NCBI GenBank assembly: GCA_012845835.1
Contig: JABAKD010000008.1
Coordinates: forward strand, 6,618,775 to 6,682,774
Reading direction: 5' to 3'
DNA: 64,000 nucleotides
Source of the DNA: Undaria pinnatifida
Lineage: Eukaryota > Sar > Phaeophyceae > Laminariales > Alariaceae
The notes under the pieces: model-generated
The model's database searches: none
What the model was told of the DNA's origin: nothing
The model's input: the letters and a program-made list of their open reading frames with translations, nothing else
Program-made: the position numbers and the translations under genes
Shown: one piece after another, positions 1 through 13,300 of the stretch
How the letters are laid out: each line of letters opens with the position of its first letter
Numbering within the stretch: position 1 is the stretch's first letter

Positions 1-2995
1 CGAGAATTTCCACTGCCTCCAAGACCACAACCAACCAAACCAGGCAGAGCGACGATTTAGGTCGAGAATTTCCACTGCCTGCCAAGACCACCACAACACA
101 CCCAACAAAAACACTTCTACCTACCTACCTACCCCTCTACCTACTTAGGAAAACAAGACAACACCAAACACCCACTCCTACAAAACGCTCAGAAGACAGC
201 CCTCCCACCAAAAATAAAAGAAGAAAAAACATCCAAACTTATCTGAAACCTCCTTGTCCTCGACCCAGCCCACAGCCCACAGATCTTGCCCAGCCCACAG
301 ACCACAGATCTTGCCCAGCCCACAGACCACAGACCACAGACCACAGATCTTCAGGTGCACCTGCTTTACGGACGGGCGGGCAGGGGGCAGGGGGCAGGGG
401 GGGGGGGACGGCGGGTAGAGGGCCAGTGTTAGTATCGGTACGTACGCTCAGAAGCTTTCTCAACACCAACAACCAATACAAAATCGAAAAAAAAAGGAAG
501 AAAAAAAATACACAAGAAAAAAAAAAAAAAAAAAACGGCCACGGAAACCGACTACAGCACAAAAAACAATTCCACTCATAGACTAATCGCGCGCGCAACC
601 CCCTGAGGAAGCCGAACTGCCCAGGATGGACATGTCGATGATGCCCCCCAGCAGTCCATGCCGATGATGCCAGAAGTCTGCCGAAAAAAAAGCAGACAAG
701 GGAGGGGGCGGGGGCGGCGGGCGAGCAGACCGTCCGGAGCACAGGATGCCACGGACCAAAAACTAAAAAGTGGTCTGCCCGACCCGCCTAGGCGACGCGC
801 GAAAAAAGTCAGGGTGACAACCAGCAACCAAATGCATGATACCTCAACTGCTCAACGCCTCCCAGACCCCCCCAACAACTAGAACCGCTCGCAGACTCAC
901 ACCAAACCAGGCAGAGCGACGATTTAGGTCGAGAATTTCCACTGCCCTCAAGACCCCACCCAACCAGACCAGGCAGAGCGACGATTTAGGTCGAGAATTT
1001 CCACTGCCCTCAAGACCCCAACCAACCAAACCGGGCAGAGCGACGATTTAGGTCGAGAATTTCCACTGCCCTCGAGACCCCACCCAACCAGACCAGGCAG
1101 AGCGACGATTTAGGTCGAGAATTTCCACTGCCCTCAAAACCCCAACCAACCAAACCGGGCAGAGCGACGATTTAGGTCGAGAATTTCCACTGCCCCCAAG
1201 ATCCCAACTAACCAAAACCAGGCAGAGCGACGATTTAGGTCGAGAATTTCCACTGCCTCCAAGACCACAACCAACCAAACCAGGCAGAGCGACGATTTAG
1301 GTCGAGAATTTCCACTGCCTGCCAAGACCACCACAACACACCCAACAAAAACACTTCTACCTACCTACCTACCCCTCTACCTACTTAGGAAAACAAGACA
1401 ACACCAAACACCCACTCCTACAAAACGCTCAGAAGACAGCCCTCCCACCAAAAATAAAAGAAGAAAAAACATCCAAACTTATCTGAAACCTCCTTGTCCT
1501 CGACCCAGCCCACAGCCCACAGATCTTGCCCAGCCCACAGACCACAGATCTTGCCCAGCCCACAGACCACAGACCACAGACCACAGATCTTCAGGTGCAC
1601 CTGCTTTACGGACGGGCGGGCAGGGGGCAGGGGGCAGGGGGGGGGGGACGGCGGGTAGAGGGCCAGTGTTAGTATCGGTACGTACGCTCAGAAGCTTTCT
1701 CAACACCAACAACCAATACAAAATCGAAAAAAAAAGGAAGAAAAAAAATACACAAGAAAAAAAAAAAAAAAAAAACGGCCACGGAAACCGACTACAGCAC
1801 AAAAAACAATTCCACTCATAGACTAATCGCGCGCGCAACCCCCTGAGGAAGCCGAACTGCCCAGGATGGACATGTCGATGATGCCCCCCAGCAGTCCATG
1901 CCGATGATGCCAGAAGTCTGCCGAAAAAAAAGCAGACAAGGGAGGGGGCGGGGGCGGCGGGCGAGCAGACCGTCCGGAGCACAGGATGCCACGGACCAAA
2001 AACTAAAAAGTGGTCTGCCCGACCCGCCTAGGCGACGCGCGAAAAAAGTCAGGGTGACAACCAGCAACCAAATGCATGATACCTCAACTGCTCAACGCCT
2101 CCCAGACCCCCCCAACAACTAGAACCGCTCGCAGACTCACACCAAACCAGGCAGAGCGACGATTTAGGTCGAGAATTTCCACTGCCCTCAAGACCCCACC
2201 CAACCAGACCAGGCAGAGCGACGATTTAGGTCGAGAATTTCCACTGCCCTCAAGACCCCAACCAACCAAACCGGGCAGAGCGACGATTTAGGTCGAGAAT
2301 TTCCACTGCCCTCGAGACCCCACCCAACCAGACCAGGCAGAGCGACGATTTAGGTCGAGAATTTCCACTGCCCTCAAAACCCCAACCAACCAAACCGGGC
2401 AGAGCGACGATTTAGGTCGAGAATTTCCACTGCCCCCAAGATCCCAACTAACCAAAACCAGGCAGAGCGACGATTTAGGTCGAGAATTTCCACTGCCTCC
2501 AAGACCACAACCAACCAAACCAGGCAGAGCGACGATTTAGGTCGAGAATTTCCACTGCCTGCCAAGACCACCACAACACACCCAACAAAAACACTTCTAC
2601 CTACCTACCTACCCCTCTACCTACTTAGGAAAACAAGACAACACCAAACACCCACTCCTACAAAACGCTCAGAAGACAGCCCTCCCACCAAAAATAAAAG
2701 AAGAAAAAACATCCAAACTTATCTGAAACCTCCTTGTCCTCGACCCAGCCCACAGCCCACAGATCTTGCCCAGCCCACAGACCACAGATCTTGCCCAGCC
2801 CACAGACCACAGACCACAGACCACAGATCTTCAGGTGCACCTGCTTTACGGACGGGCGGGCAGGGGGCAGGGGGCAGGGGGGGGGGGACGGCGGGTAGAG
2901 GGCCAGTGTTAGTATCGGTACGTACGCTCAGAAGCTTTCTCAACACCAACAACCAATACAAAATCGAAAAAAAAAGAAGAAAAAAAATACACAAA
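1..2995 (-). repeat. Left tandem array, 1,240-bp unit
   Basis: The sequence at 1 recurs at 1241 and 2481, giving a period of exactly 1,240 bp. Two full copies look identical by eye and a third is cut off at about 2995. The unit carries a 7-copy 62-bp minisatellite, a CAGACCACAGAC-type short repeat, a G-rich run and a long A-rich run. It is the reverse complement of the right-hand unit at 45351-64000. The array continues beyond the left window edge. The short open frames in it are not conserved between the left and right units (frames shift), so I read it as non-coding satellite. Confidence 0.95.
910..1319 (-). repeat. 62-bp minisatellite block inside the left unit
   Basis: Seven copies of a 37-bp conserved core, starting near 910, 972, 1034, 1096, 1158, 1221 and 1283, are separated by about 25 bp of more variable spacer. 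The core contains GGCAGAGCGACGATTTAGG and ends GAATTTCCACTGCC. The same block recurs at 2150-2559, and its last two copies are at 1-79. Spacers alternate between two types (CCACCCAACCAGACC and CCAACCAAACCGG), which suggests amplification as dimers. Confidence 0.93.
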
Positions 2996-3742
2996 AATTG
3001 CCGATTTTGGGTATGTTACAACACGCGGTTTGCCATGCCTTGGTTACGGCTGTTTGCTCGTCGATGTGGTCGTTTGTTAGAGGTTTAGTTTGTATGATTT
3101 GGAACATTTTTCACTGAGAAATGGACAAAAACGTTTTCCGCGGTAACAACCTATCGTGTGCACTACATACACTTTTGGTGTCCTTGCCGTCAAGCATTTC
3201 TTTTGCACCTAGACCCTTTGGTGAAAGCAAGCACAACTTGCAGCAGTCAACCACGCAGCATGTGGACAAGACTACTGATGCTGGAAGGGCGTTTTTGGAG
3301 GTGTTATCTTTTTTCACTGTATGATAGTCTATAGTATTCTACACCAGGTATTGTATATTCTACACGGCACCACCAGGTATATGTTGGCTTATGTGACGTC
3401 AATATCGATTTTGCCTGTAAACGCATCGCACGTGAAATTATTTCAACTTGTTACTCTGTGCTATCTCACCTGAGGATGATAACGACCGTGATAATGGCGG
3501 TGGGAATCATGGCCAAGCGAGGAAGGACACGATGGAAGAAGATACAACGAGAGGGGCGATCACGACGATGACCTTCACTGCTGCCGCATACCGACCACAG
3601 ACCACAGGCTACAGGCCACATGCCACAGGTTATAGACCACAGGGAGAGGCTGGTACAGGCCGGGTACCGGCTGGACTGTGGGTTTGAAGGACAACTTGGT
3701 GCTTGACAGAGCGCAAGGCGCGATCTGCTGCCGTGCAGCAGA

Positions 3743-3940
3743 CGGTGGAGGGAGAGGGCAGGGGAAAGGAGGTCGGGAGAGAGAAAATGGAGGGAGAAAG
3801 GGAGAAACGGGAGAAATGGGAAGGGAAAGGGAAGAAAGGGGAAGGGAAAGGGAAGAAAGCGAAAGGGAAAGGAGGAGGGGAAAGAGGAAGAGGAGGGGAA
3901 AGGGAAGAGAGAGGAAAAGGGACACAGGGAGGGGGGAGGG
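3743..3940 (+). repeat. Long homopurine tract
   Basis: About 200 bases are almost entirely A and G, in GGGAAA, GGAGGG and GAAAGG runs. The counterpart in the right arm is a pyrimidine tract at about 44115-44320. Open frames reading E/G/K-rich or P/S/F-rich here are composition artefacts. Confidence 0.9.
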
Positions 3941-4169
3941 TTGGCAGTTGATGGATACCTGGTGCAAACTACCACGGACAGCATGCAAGGTATGCTAAGC
4001 ATGGCGTACAGTCTGTACCAGTAAGTAAACACCAGTCTGGATGTTGACCCGTGTCAGGTCGAATACTTGTAGTTTCCGCACTGCCTGGTTCCTGGTATAC
4101 AGTGCAAGAAGAAGAATGATACAGACAAACTCTCCCGTGGCCAAAGTGTAAAAAGAATGGTAAAATCAG

Positions 4170-4985
4170 ATGTTAATACCAGTAATCACTGCACTCCAGA
4201 GAAAACTAAAAAAAAGTTGAAATTAAGCTTATATAGTCTAGTCTGTATTTGCATCAACGACCAGTAATCACCGCACTTCACAGTATATACGTACGAAAAC
4301 AGCGTTGGAAGCGATCTTGATGAAAACATGCTTCACTACGTTATCACTGCACTGCTGCAGTCTTACACCAACAAAGCGCTGAAACCGATCTTACTTTCAT
4401 TAGACTAGTATGGCGACGACGATTGTGATGATGAGGACGACGACGACGGCCAAGGGAAGAAGGATGCCAGCTCGTACTTCCATGCTACGTAGATGATAAG
4501 ATCTTCGGAGGAGGTGCTTGGTAGCGGTCAGAGCATTCCTGCCGTGCGGCAGAGCAACAGCATATAGGAAGCAGTGAAAGGAGGTAGATATGGGAAAGGG
4601 GGAAAGGAGCACAAGGCAGGAGAGAAAGGGTCGTCAGTGTACTGTAGTTTTACACTGAATCTAGCGAACGAATAAAACATTGCAAAAAAATAAATAAATA
4701 ACAATAAAAATAATTTGCGTCCCAGCAGGAGAAGAATGCAAGACATGCTTATTTACAAGTAATCACTACAAACACTACAATGTACACGAAACAAAAGCAG
4801 TTGAAAGAGATCTAGGTCTGATGATGTACAAACAGTTTTCTTCCCCAGTAATCACTGCTCTTCAGCATACGAAAAATATGTTGGAAGAGATCTTGACGTG
4901 CAAAAAACAAACATGTGCTTTAGCCATCTGATATCAGTAACTAACACTGCACTACAGTATACCATAGTACGTTGGACATGATGTT
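4170..4985 (+). repeat. Degenerate repeat of about 83 bp within the left arm
   Basis: The motif CAGTAATCACTGCACT recurs in degenerate form near 4180, 4262, 4340, 4760, 4848 and 4935. Each copy is followed by a version of TTGGAAGNGATCTTGA. Between the two clusters, 4400-4640 holds a different module with CTGCCGTGCGGCAGAGCAAC, which recurs near 5120 and in altered form near 3727. The right arm carries the inverted equivalents at about 43090-43900. Confidence 0.7.
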
Positions 4986-5419
4986 GCTGTCGGGTCTTAC
5001 TTGATTATGATGGTGGTACCCAGCATGCTGATATAAAGAGAAGGGAAGCAGGACGCCAGGCACCTGGTACGTAGATGGTGTGACCTTCGCAGGTGCATGG
5101 CACGGTCAGAGCGCTCCTCTTGCCGTGCGGCAGAGCAACATCGCAAGAGGTGGATGGAGGGGACGGTGTGGGCAAGGGGAAGGCAAGGGGGGGAGGGGAA
5201 GAGAGAGGGTCAGCGAAGGGGTGAGATATTGGCCCTTGGGGCATTACGTACAACAAGAGGCGGGCATGGCATGCGGCTATTTTTTCTTTCTTTCTGAGCG
5301 ATCATCACCCGGGCGTCATCATGATCATGGGCATCTCGCAGAACATCGTGGATCGACTTACTGCTCGAGCGTACGCGTGCATGCATGATCGGCGAAGAAG
5401 GACACAGCCATAGATAGGC

Positions 5420-6760
5420 TAGTTGATCAGGCACAGGCAATAGAGTGAGCGCGGTCTGCGCTGCGGCACTATCATGTACCAGGTGCAGCGAGCGAGAGAC
5501 GCGAGCGAGCGAGCGAGCGAGAGCTGGGCGAAATTAAGGCAGGAGCAAAAAAAAAAAAATCTGGATCACTCGAGGCATCGCATTTTCAATCCCAGCACCT
5601 GGACGAGAGAGACGTGCAACCACTGCTAAACGCGTTTGCACTGGGCGCACACACCAGTGGGAGCGCGGTGATGCTGCTACGCTGGCAAGGGAGGCGCTCG
5701 CGAGCGAAAGCGCAGCGAAGCACCTGGTGAGCGACGATTTTCGACGCCGGTAATCAAGGCATAATTTTCGCGCCAAAAACAAAGCTAAGGGGCGGGAATC
5801 AAGCAAGGTCCGAGTCAAGCGTGAGGAACACGGCCGACGAAGCCCGGGAGCGGCCGCGCAAACAGCTAGCTATTATTATAAGATCACGTACCAGGACACC
5901 ACTCTCTCGCTCCGCTCTCCCAAGGGTTGGGAGTCCCAGGGGTTGGGAGCGGAGCGCAGCTGCGCCGCGCGCGCGATGGCCTCTTGTAGACACAGAGCAA
6001 CGTGGTTAATATCGCATCGAGCGCTGTCTCTAAGCATGTGAACAATCGAGCCTCACACCCTGTCAGTCAGAACTTCGGAAGCCCACGGCACTACTGCGAG
6101 AGGAAGCGTCCTCGCAAACAAGAACAAGAGTACCTACTACCGCAGCGTCGCACTCTCGATTTACTGCTAGGGGTAGAAGCGGTGCGCAGCGGCCCGACGG
6201 CCTCTCGAGCAGCGCGGGGAATATCGCATCGAGCAAGTCTCTCTCTCGTCTAAGCAAGAACAATCCGGCCTCACCTCTTCTCTCCCGCAGAACATTGGAG
6301 TTGCCACTCTTGCTCTCGCGACCGAAGCCACAATGAAGCACGACAGGAGGAGGGCACGCGCTGCTGGTGATTGATGTGTCCATGTCGATAGCTGCACCAT
6401 CTGCTGGAGAGCGTGCGGGCATGCGGGGGGGGGTACACCGAAGGACACGGGGGGGGAAGGCAGGCAGGCAGGCAGGCACGCCCTCTTGCACGCGGGTGCA
6501 CCCACGCAGAACGAGGCGCTTGCTTTTCCCCTTCCGCCAACAAAACCTCATTGCGCGCGGTCACCCAGCCCCGAGCGCTATAGGGGCGGCGGCTGGCGGT
6601 CGTTTCCGTTGCGAGAGGGGTCGTCAGGTGAAGAACTCTTGGTTCTCTGGGCAGCACGGCGGGAGGGGAGGGGAGATGCGAGATGCGATGCTCCTGAGAA
6701 GAAGGTCAGGGGCTAGAGGGACTATGGAGAAATGGCGCCAAAAAAAGGTTGTGAGCTGAT
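5420..6760. repeat. GC-rich core of the left arm, with (GGCA)n
   Basis: This GC-rich, GCGAGC- and CGCGC-rich segment is one of the best conserved parts of the two arms (counterpart about 41320-42600). It contains a short (GGCA)n run near 6459-6478 that differs in copy number from the right arm (near 41573-41595). Reading frames in the two arms break at that run, so the open frames of up to 169 codons here do not look like a maintained gene. No known family was recognised. Confidence 0.6.
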
Positions 6761-7915
6761 GGGGGGTGAAGTGGCCGTTGACCGTTGGTACATTCTGCAT
6801 GTTGCGTTGCCTCAGCGATTATTGCGTTTAGCATGATGTCTGATTTATTTGGATGACGTTATGTCTGAGTATTGTGTGCTTGGATATTATGTCAGATTGA
6901 TTGGGCGTTTTATGTCAGATAATCTCAGATAATTCTCTTTATGACTGTTCATATAAGTAAAAAACAAACATAATCATGACATATATATCTTTGATTTAAA
7001 TCGAGATTTAAGAGTTAAGAATGCAGAATTAAACACCTGCGATCTTAGTCTTCCGACAAATTGATCAGGTTGCTTTAAATGGTGATATTTCTCGGACAAC
7101 CCAACCCTGATTGGTCCACGTGATCGTTTGTCATTGCGCAAGCTCTGGTCATACCTCACAGTCCCGTCCTCGAGGGAGCAGCAGCAGTACTCACTCGTGG
7201 AAGAACAGAAGAATGTTCTGTGTGAATAAGAATGCCACGAAGATATTTTACGGTGGTGGTGGTCCCAGTTTTATAAGACCTCTGAGGCGACGAAGTGACA
7301 GGCGCAAGTCGACGCGAGTCGACGACACGGGAGAAATAGCTCTGGTCTTCTCTTCGTGGTAAAAATGAATGCGCGTACCCTAGTGGGGAGGGAGAAGAGC
7401 CTGCTTGGTGACCCCGGGTCTCTGTTGCGTCAATAGGGAGGGAGAAAGATAATGTTTTTTAAGAACAGTGCGAAGATAATAATAGAAGGTGGATGAGCAC
7501 AACAAAAAAGTGGCACGCGGCTTGGAATCGCCTTGTAGCGCCGTGTACTCGCCTTCAAATATAACCGAGAATAGTCCTACCTCTACATAATAATTAAGCC
7601 GACACGTCTTTTAAAGGTGTACCGTACCTATATTATGGCGACTACTCGCCCTATATATACCAGTAGAGGTAACCACATTCGGCAGTTTGGACGCTAGCAC
7701 GGCCTTATTGCAAAAGCGCTAGTTTTGACGGTGTTGGAACTACGACGGCGCTCTATGCTCTACCGTATGCCCCCCCTGTCGTGCGTTTTCTCGCAAGCTT
7801 GATGCCCAGCTCAACAGTAGTATCTCATCAAGATTGTTTGCGATATAGCGCACGTAGCTGTGTGGAGCGATGTAGCACCTACCTGATATATCATTCAGAA
7901 CTTCGCTGATGTGTG

Positions 7916-9420
7916 TCTGTTGTCTTCACTATAAACCGTCCCGAATTCCATACAATAATACAATATCCTACACATTTTTCGAACGGCGGTGCCCTCTCTC
8001 GAAGGTCCTCTGCCTCGTAATCATCGTCATCGCCATCATCAACATCACACGGTACCTGTTACGCAATACCTTTCTGTGTGGTGGCATGCTAAATTTTCCT
8101 TCAGTGGGAAAGAAAGAAACACAAAGAAAAATAAAATGGAACGAATGATAAAAAATAACAGAAAGAAAAGAAACTTCGTTGCGCAGATAGAATCACATGT
8201 GCACGCTGTTCTTAACTTCTAATTTTGTTCAAGGCTATGGATCATCACCGAATCAGAGAAATATATCTACCCGCGTATATAGCCTACTCGTGTAAGTACC
8301 TTGACCGCAACACCGGGTACCAGGTAGTGAATGCGTAGCCGGTGGACAGCAGTGTCACCACCCGCCACGTACATCAGCACCCAACTTCTATGGAGGGCAC
8401 TCCATTAATTACACCATCCACAAACCCTCTTATAGAGGGCGTTCCCGCAGATCGTTAACAATGCATCAATTACCTCTCATTATCATGATTGCGTGCTTCT
8501 CTATTCCTATTTCCCACCCAACTATCTGAGCCCCCCCCTCCTGCCCGGTGACCACCGGGTTCAATGTCTCGGCCGCAGGTGCACAGCTCCACAGCACAAT
8601 CCCCACCACGAAAAGCCAGATAACAAGTACCAGGTACACAACTAATACTACCGACAAATCATTGGTAAACACTACCACCACAAACAACCATTTTTTCGAT
8701 TATAACCGGGGGGCGAACACGGAAAACCTACTACTGTGATGTGATCAATAGAGTCTAAACAATAGACACGAAATAAATCTGTACCCGCCATATGTTGCAG
8801 GGGCACACAGAAACTAGACTACGCTTGCCACGAGTAAGCCGTTTTTGCGCCATTTCCGCCTCCCTAGGTCTCTGAACTTGATCAAAAACCACTACACGAG
8901 CTAACGGTAATATAACATAATACAACTACTACAAATAGTGAGTGGTGGGGCCGTCCGCTCGAAACTCTCACTATCTCGGCAAACAATCTCAGCAAAGAGA
9001 GCGGTGTCACAGTGGCAAAAACGAGTCGCTACAACGGCCTGTGGTCCGGGAGCGGAACCAATCCTCAGCTTCTTCGCGTCACCTCACGATCAGGAGTCTG
9101 CCAATGGAAGGTTACAAACATCACCACTACCACTATCATCACCATTGAGACCATCACCATCACCGTCACCATCACCATCACCACCACCACCGCCACCACC
9201 GTCAGTACCACTCCCCATCGCTCCCAACCCTAATACTACTGCAAACATTATCCCACCCTAATTCCAGGTAGTCTTTCCCCAAAACCGTGGATGCAATTCT
9301 AGAAGGGGTTAGGTTACCACCACCATCACCACCACCACCAATACCGCCACCATCCCCGATCGCTCGTACAATAGCAGTACCGAAGGCTTGCCCTAAACCT
9401 ACGGAGACATGCAGCAAATT
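7916..9420. other. Gene-free stretch, nothing recognised
   Basis: No open frame with family resemblance and no splice-linked exon pair was found here. There is an imperfect (CAC/ATC)n microsatellite at about 9112-9205 and a smaller one at 9315-9345. Two copies of the 9-mer TACCAGGTA lie at 8318 and 8628. Confidence 0.6.
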
Positions 9421-9424
9421 TGTC

Positions 9425-9505
9425 TAAAACCCCCACGTCAACCAGTCCCGACAACACATCGGCGTTGGTGGAGCCTCGGCCATGCTCGTGGGGGACAACC
9501 CACTC
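9425..9505 (-). pseudogene. Possible LTR-retrotransposon RNase H fragment
   Basis: The minus strand reads WEWVVPHEHGRG followed by STNADVLSGL. This resembles the end of the RNase H domain of Gypsy-type polyproteins, where a histidine-glycine-rich stretch precedes N-x-A-D-A-L-S. Upstream codons hit stops and I could not extend it, so it would be a short relic. A chance match is possible. Confidence 0.3.
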
Positions 9506-9639
9506 CCACCGGGGACAAACTGCCTTAATGCACCCTCTTTACCACCCGCTCAAGCTTCAAGGGTGGCGCGGTCGAGTTTGCACAACACTGAACACCGTCC
9601 ATTTGATTATGATATAATTTACGAGCTATGCAGGGGTAT

Positions 9640-9768
9640 GTTTTGTGCTATACTTGTGCATACTTCGGGGTACCCGGGTACCAAATTTGGTTGTTTAGGC
9701 TATAGTCGAGTAAGGGTAACCCGGGTACCCCCGGAGTATACATGTACACTACAAAATACACTTTTGCA
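9640..9768. repeat. Imperfect hairpin-forming inverted repeat
   Basis: The arms, about 45 bp each, are at 9640-9688 and 9715-9768. Both contain GGGTACCCGGGT and flanking TATAC/GTATA sequence, with a spacer of about 27 bp. It could be a small inverted-repeat (MITE-like) element or a transcription-related hairpin; no target duplication was identified. Confidence 0.6.
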
Positions 9769-10322
9769 GGTATGTGCTACCTCGCGCGCAAGTCACCACA
9801 GCTCCAACAGGCAGCATCTTGTTCTGCAGGCGCAAGAGGCCTGGGCCTGAGCGGCTCCTATACGAATGGGTTTACCTGGTCATGTAATGCGATAAGACGA
9901 TCGGTACGCATTGACGAAAAACGAGCGGCGGTAGGGGTGGAGGTTGAGGTGAGTGTTAGTATTGGGTTGGGGTGGGGGTTAGCCCCGTGCAGTGTCGTAG
10001 CGTGTCGGGTCGTAGACATCGTGATGGAAAACACGAAAATAAATGCGCGTCGTGAAATAATGAGGCCAGTCACACGACAGCGCTGTCGGACGATAGGCGA
10101 CGAAATACGAAGATGCAGGAAGCGAGGTTGTAGAGTAAAAACCCAATCGGCTAATGCCGAATACGCACAGCACCAACACCAAAAGTCCCAAAAAGACAGC
10201 AACAACAACATCCTCGCCCACGCCAGCCAACACCAACGCCCACATCCACATCACACCTACACCCACACCAATACCACACACCAATACTTCTCCACACCAC
10301 ATCCACGTCAATACTCAAACCA

Positions 10323-13300
10323 TCACCCCAACCTACACACCACACCAACATTACCAACAAGGACAGCCCGCAACGCCCCGTCCCTTACTCTCTCCTTCTC
10401 TCGCTCGCTGACCTTTCCGCTGAAGAGCTGCTCCACAGGCCCCTCTCCGGTGACCACCTCCTGCACCAAAGACCCCACCACCGCCACCATCGCCAATCGG
10501 CCGTGCTTGAGCTCTGCCATTTGCACCTTTTCCCACTCTACCTCATCCACGGGCTTCGCGAATGCCCCGAAGTCGCCCAGCTCTCCGGGCGCCCTGTCCA
10601 CGTAGTCCTTACCATTACAGCGGTGGCGGCAATAGCGACGGTGGTGGTGGCAATAGCGACGGCGGCGGCAGCAGGGCGCAGTAGACAAAGGTTTAGACGG
10701 GGAAACAGAAAGGGGGCAGTCGCCCCTTTAGAACCGCACTCAATGATTTTTGGGAGAAAAATCACTTGGAAATAGGGTGGGATACTTTTGACGGTTTTAA
10801 AAGGTGGCAGGGCACGGATGCTGAAGGCTTGGAGGGGAAGAAAATCGGGGGGCATTAACCCAGTTAGAACAGCACCCAGGTTTTGGACATACTATTTAGA
10901 ACGAGTGTGGGTTATTTTTTGCGGTATCAAAAGGGCTTCAGGACCATGCCAGACGCACGGAGATGATCTGATGATGGCTTCCAATCGACAAAAATGCTGC
11001 ACATTTATTTTTATGCTGCGAGAGGATTTGGGTAAGGTGTGCCATCCATTCGCGGAGGGGGCGGGGGGGTCGTTTACTTAAATGAACAAGAAAAAAAAAA
11101 AAAACTTACGGGGCAAAAAATTGAGGGTTTTTTATAACGCATTTTAGCTTCGCGGTTGATTCCGAAACTCGAGCAAGCAGTCATACAAGAGTCGTATGAT
11201 ACATGCCGGCATAAAGTCACGCGGGCGAACGTGCTGAACTCCGGAAACCGGCAGATGAAAACGGAGAAAAAAGGAAAAAAATAATAAATTGTGGCTGGAC
11301 GATAACAACAAAAAGGGTCATCGACAGTCAGCCAGACAATACGTCCATCTCCCAGCTCTACCCTCCGTAAATACAAAGGCCTCAGGAACACTTATCCCTT
11401 TTACTACCGCAGAAAGTATCGACCCAAAAACGCTGGTGCAGTTCCAAAGGAGTTTAACCTTTTTACCAACTCCTAAAATGATCTTAGTCTAATTCCAAGT
11501 CTGTTGCCCCCATAACGGGAGCACAGTGCTATTAATCGATGTAGCGGAGCCCGATACCTGTGCCCGACGCGACTGGCATAAGGCAACTGCCTCTTGCTGG
11601 CAGCATGCGCAACGGCAACCTCACCTGCTTCCCAATCGTCAGTTCGATCACCCCAATGCACAGAAGGGCCAGCACGACGCTTTGCGTCTCTAAAGTACAA
11701 AGCCTCTCGAACACGGCCAACGGTCGTGCGGCGTTGGAGACGTCGAACGGCGGGAAGCCCGGGAACCGCACGACGGATTGTACCAGGATACCCGTCATGG
11801 CGAGCATTGCCACCTGCATACCATACGACGCCAATTAAAAAGCATTGTTACATTCAAGTAAAGTGCACCACAGCACAGCAAAACAGTACAGCAATAGTTG
11901 TTCTCACATTAACTCATCGCCAAAATCGAGGCCAGTACACTCCAGTACAGCGGTACACTACAGCAGTACAGTTCGGTACAGCAGAACAGTCCGGTAGAGC
12001 AGCACAGTACGGTGCAGCGCAGAGTACAGCACAGGTGCAGACGAAGAGTGCAGAACAAAATAAAGTACAAAGAGAGATTGCGGTGCCCTCTCACCCGGCC
12101 GTGCTTGAGCTCCACGGCGCGCCGTCGGAAGAGCGAGGGCTCGTCCTTCGAGAATCCTGCCGAGGCCAAAACGGAACAAGGATGAACAACATGCGGCGTA
12201 CAATATAGGTTTGGTGTATGAAATTACAGGATTGTTGCCACTGTATACCAGGTATATAGCAGTGCAGTTTTGCGGTGGACGGTGTAAACGAACCATGAAA
12301 CCACGGCAGCAAAAAACACGACGACTCTGTGCTACCCCTTTTGGCCTTTGGGCTCCAAAGGGAAAACGTGATTACAACGTCGGCTACGGGATGGTAGAAT
12401 GTCAAAGTGAGAACTGGAACTGCAATGCAAGGAGTTGGATATCAGGGTGTCTACCACGATGTAAAACCTTTTGGGGGGGCATTTGTATTGACCAAAACCA
12501 CGAAAAGTGAGAATTTATCAATGGTCTTAAAACAGCGCGCAGCAGTACGACTATCTGCAGGCTGTGCTGCGTGTTGTACGGCTCCTGACGTTGCGCTTTG
12601 GATATCTCCGCTACCCGAGCAGCGCGGGTTCCTTCGTTTGGCCCATGCTGTATTCGTCACTCTTCTGTTGACACTTTTCCCCCTCTGCAGTTCTCAAAGA
12701 GTTCATAGCAGCACGATTGTATTTGTTTGCTGCAACCTAAAACGGTTGGTAAGAGCGCATTATTTACCATGGGTTACACCTGGGTCCCAAGAGTGCGACT
12801 TGCTGCAGAAAGCTCCACAGAGTGTGCTCCATCCATTGCCATTGAAAAAATGGTGGAGGAGGCAATAATGCCCGTGAGATGGCTGCGCGGAAGCACGAGC
12901 ATTGCTGCAAACCGTACCATTGTGCGGGAGACAAACAGGTGTTGTTGGTATGCCTACCGGTACGTATAATATGAAATTTTGGAGAACCGTCGCGTCCGTG
13001 CGGACATCGTGACTGACGAGGATCAAACAAAAACATAGGCGACAACCTACGATTAATAGAACAATCACAGATTATGATGTACAGGCGTCCATGATACCGG
13101 TATGATAATAATAGCTACGTTCTTCTCACAATGGCTGGAGGAGCGGGCAAGGGAGGGGTCGGCAACATATGTTACTACTGCAGCATGTACTCGTACGGAC
13201 GGTCGTGGGCGTTATTGCACGGACTGGACACTGCCGCGATACTGCAAGGCACCAAAAACAATACGCCGGGTAGATCACGATCTACAGAGTAGATAATCTT

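Larger units (their letters stand above)
2996..7915. repeat. Left arm of the giant inverted repeat
   Basis: This stretch matches, in reverse complement, the right arm between 37230 and 45350. Similarity is high by eye at about 4400-6750 (counterpart about 41290-43660) and lower toward the array end (2996-3440) and the inner end (7080-7915). No intron-containing gene or transposase domain was recognised. The inner boundary is approximate: matching fades near 7915 here and near 37230 on the right. Confidence 0.85.

Noticed and set aside
9742-10605. 287-codon plus-strand open frame
   Set aside because: Its second half overlaps light-harvesting exon 4 on the opposite strand, and its first half is low-complexity (H/T/P-rich). 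It has no domain.
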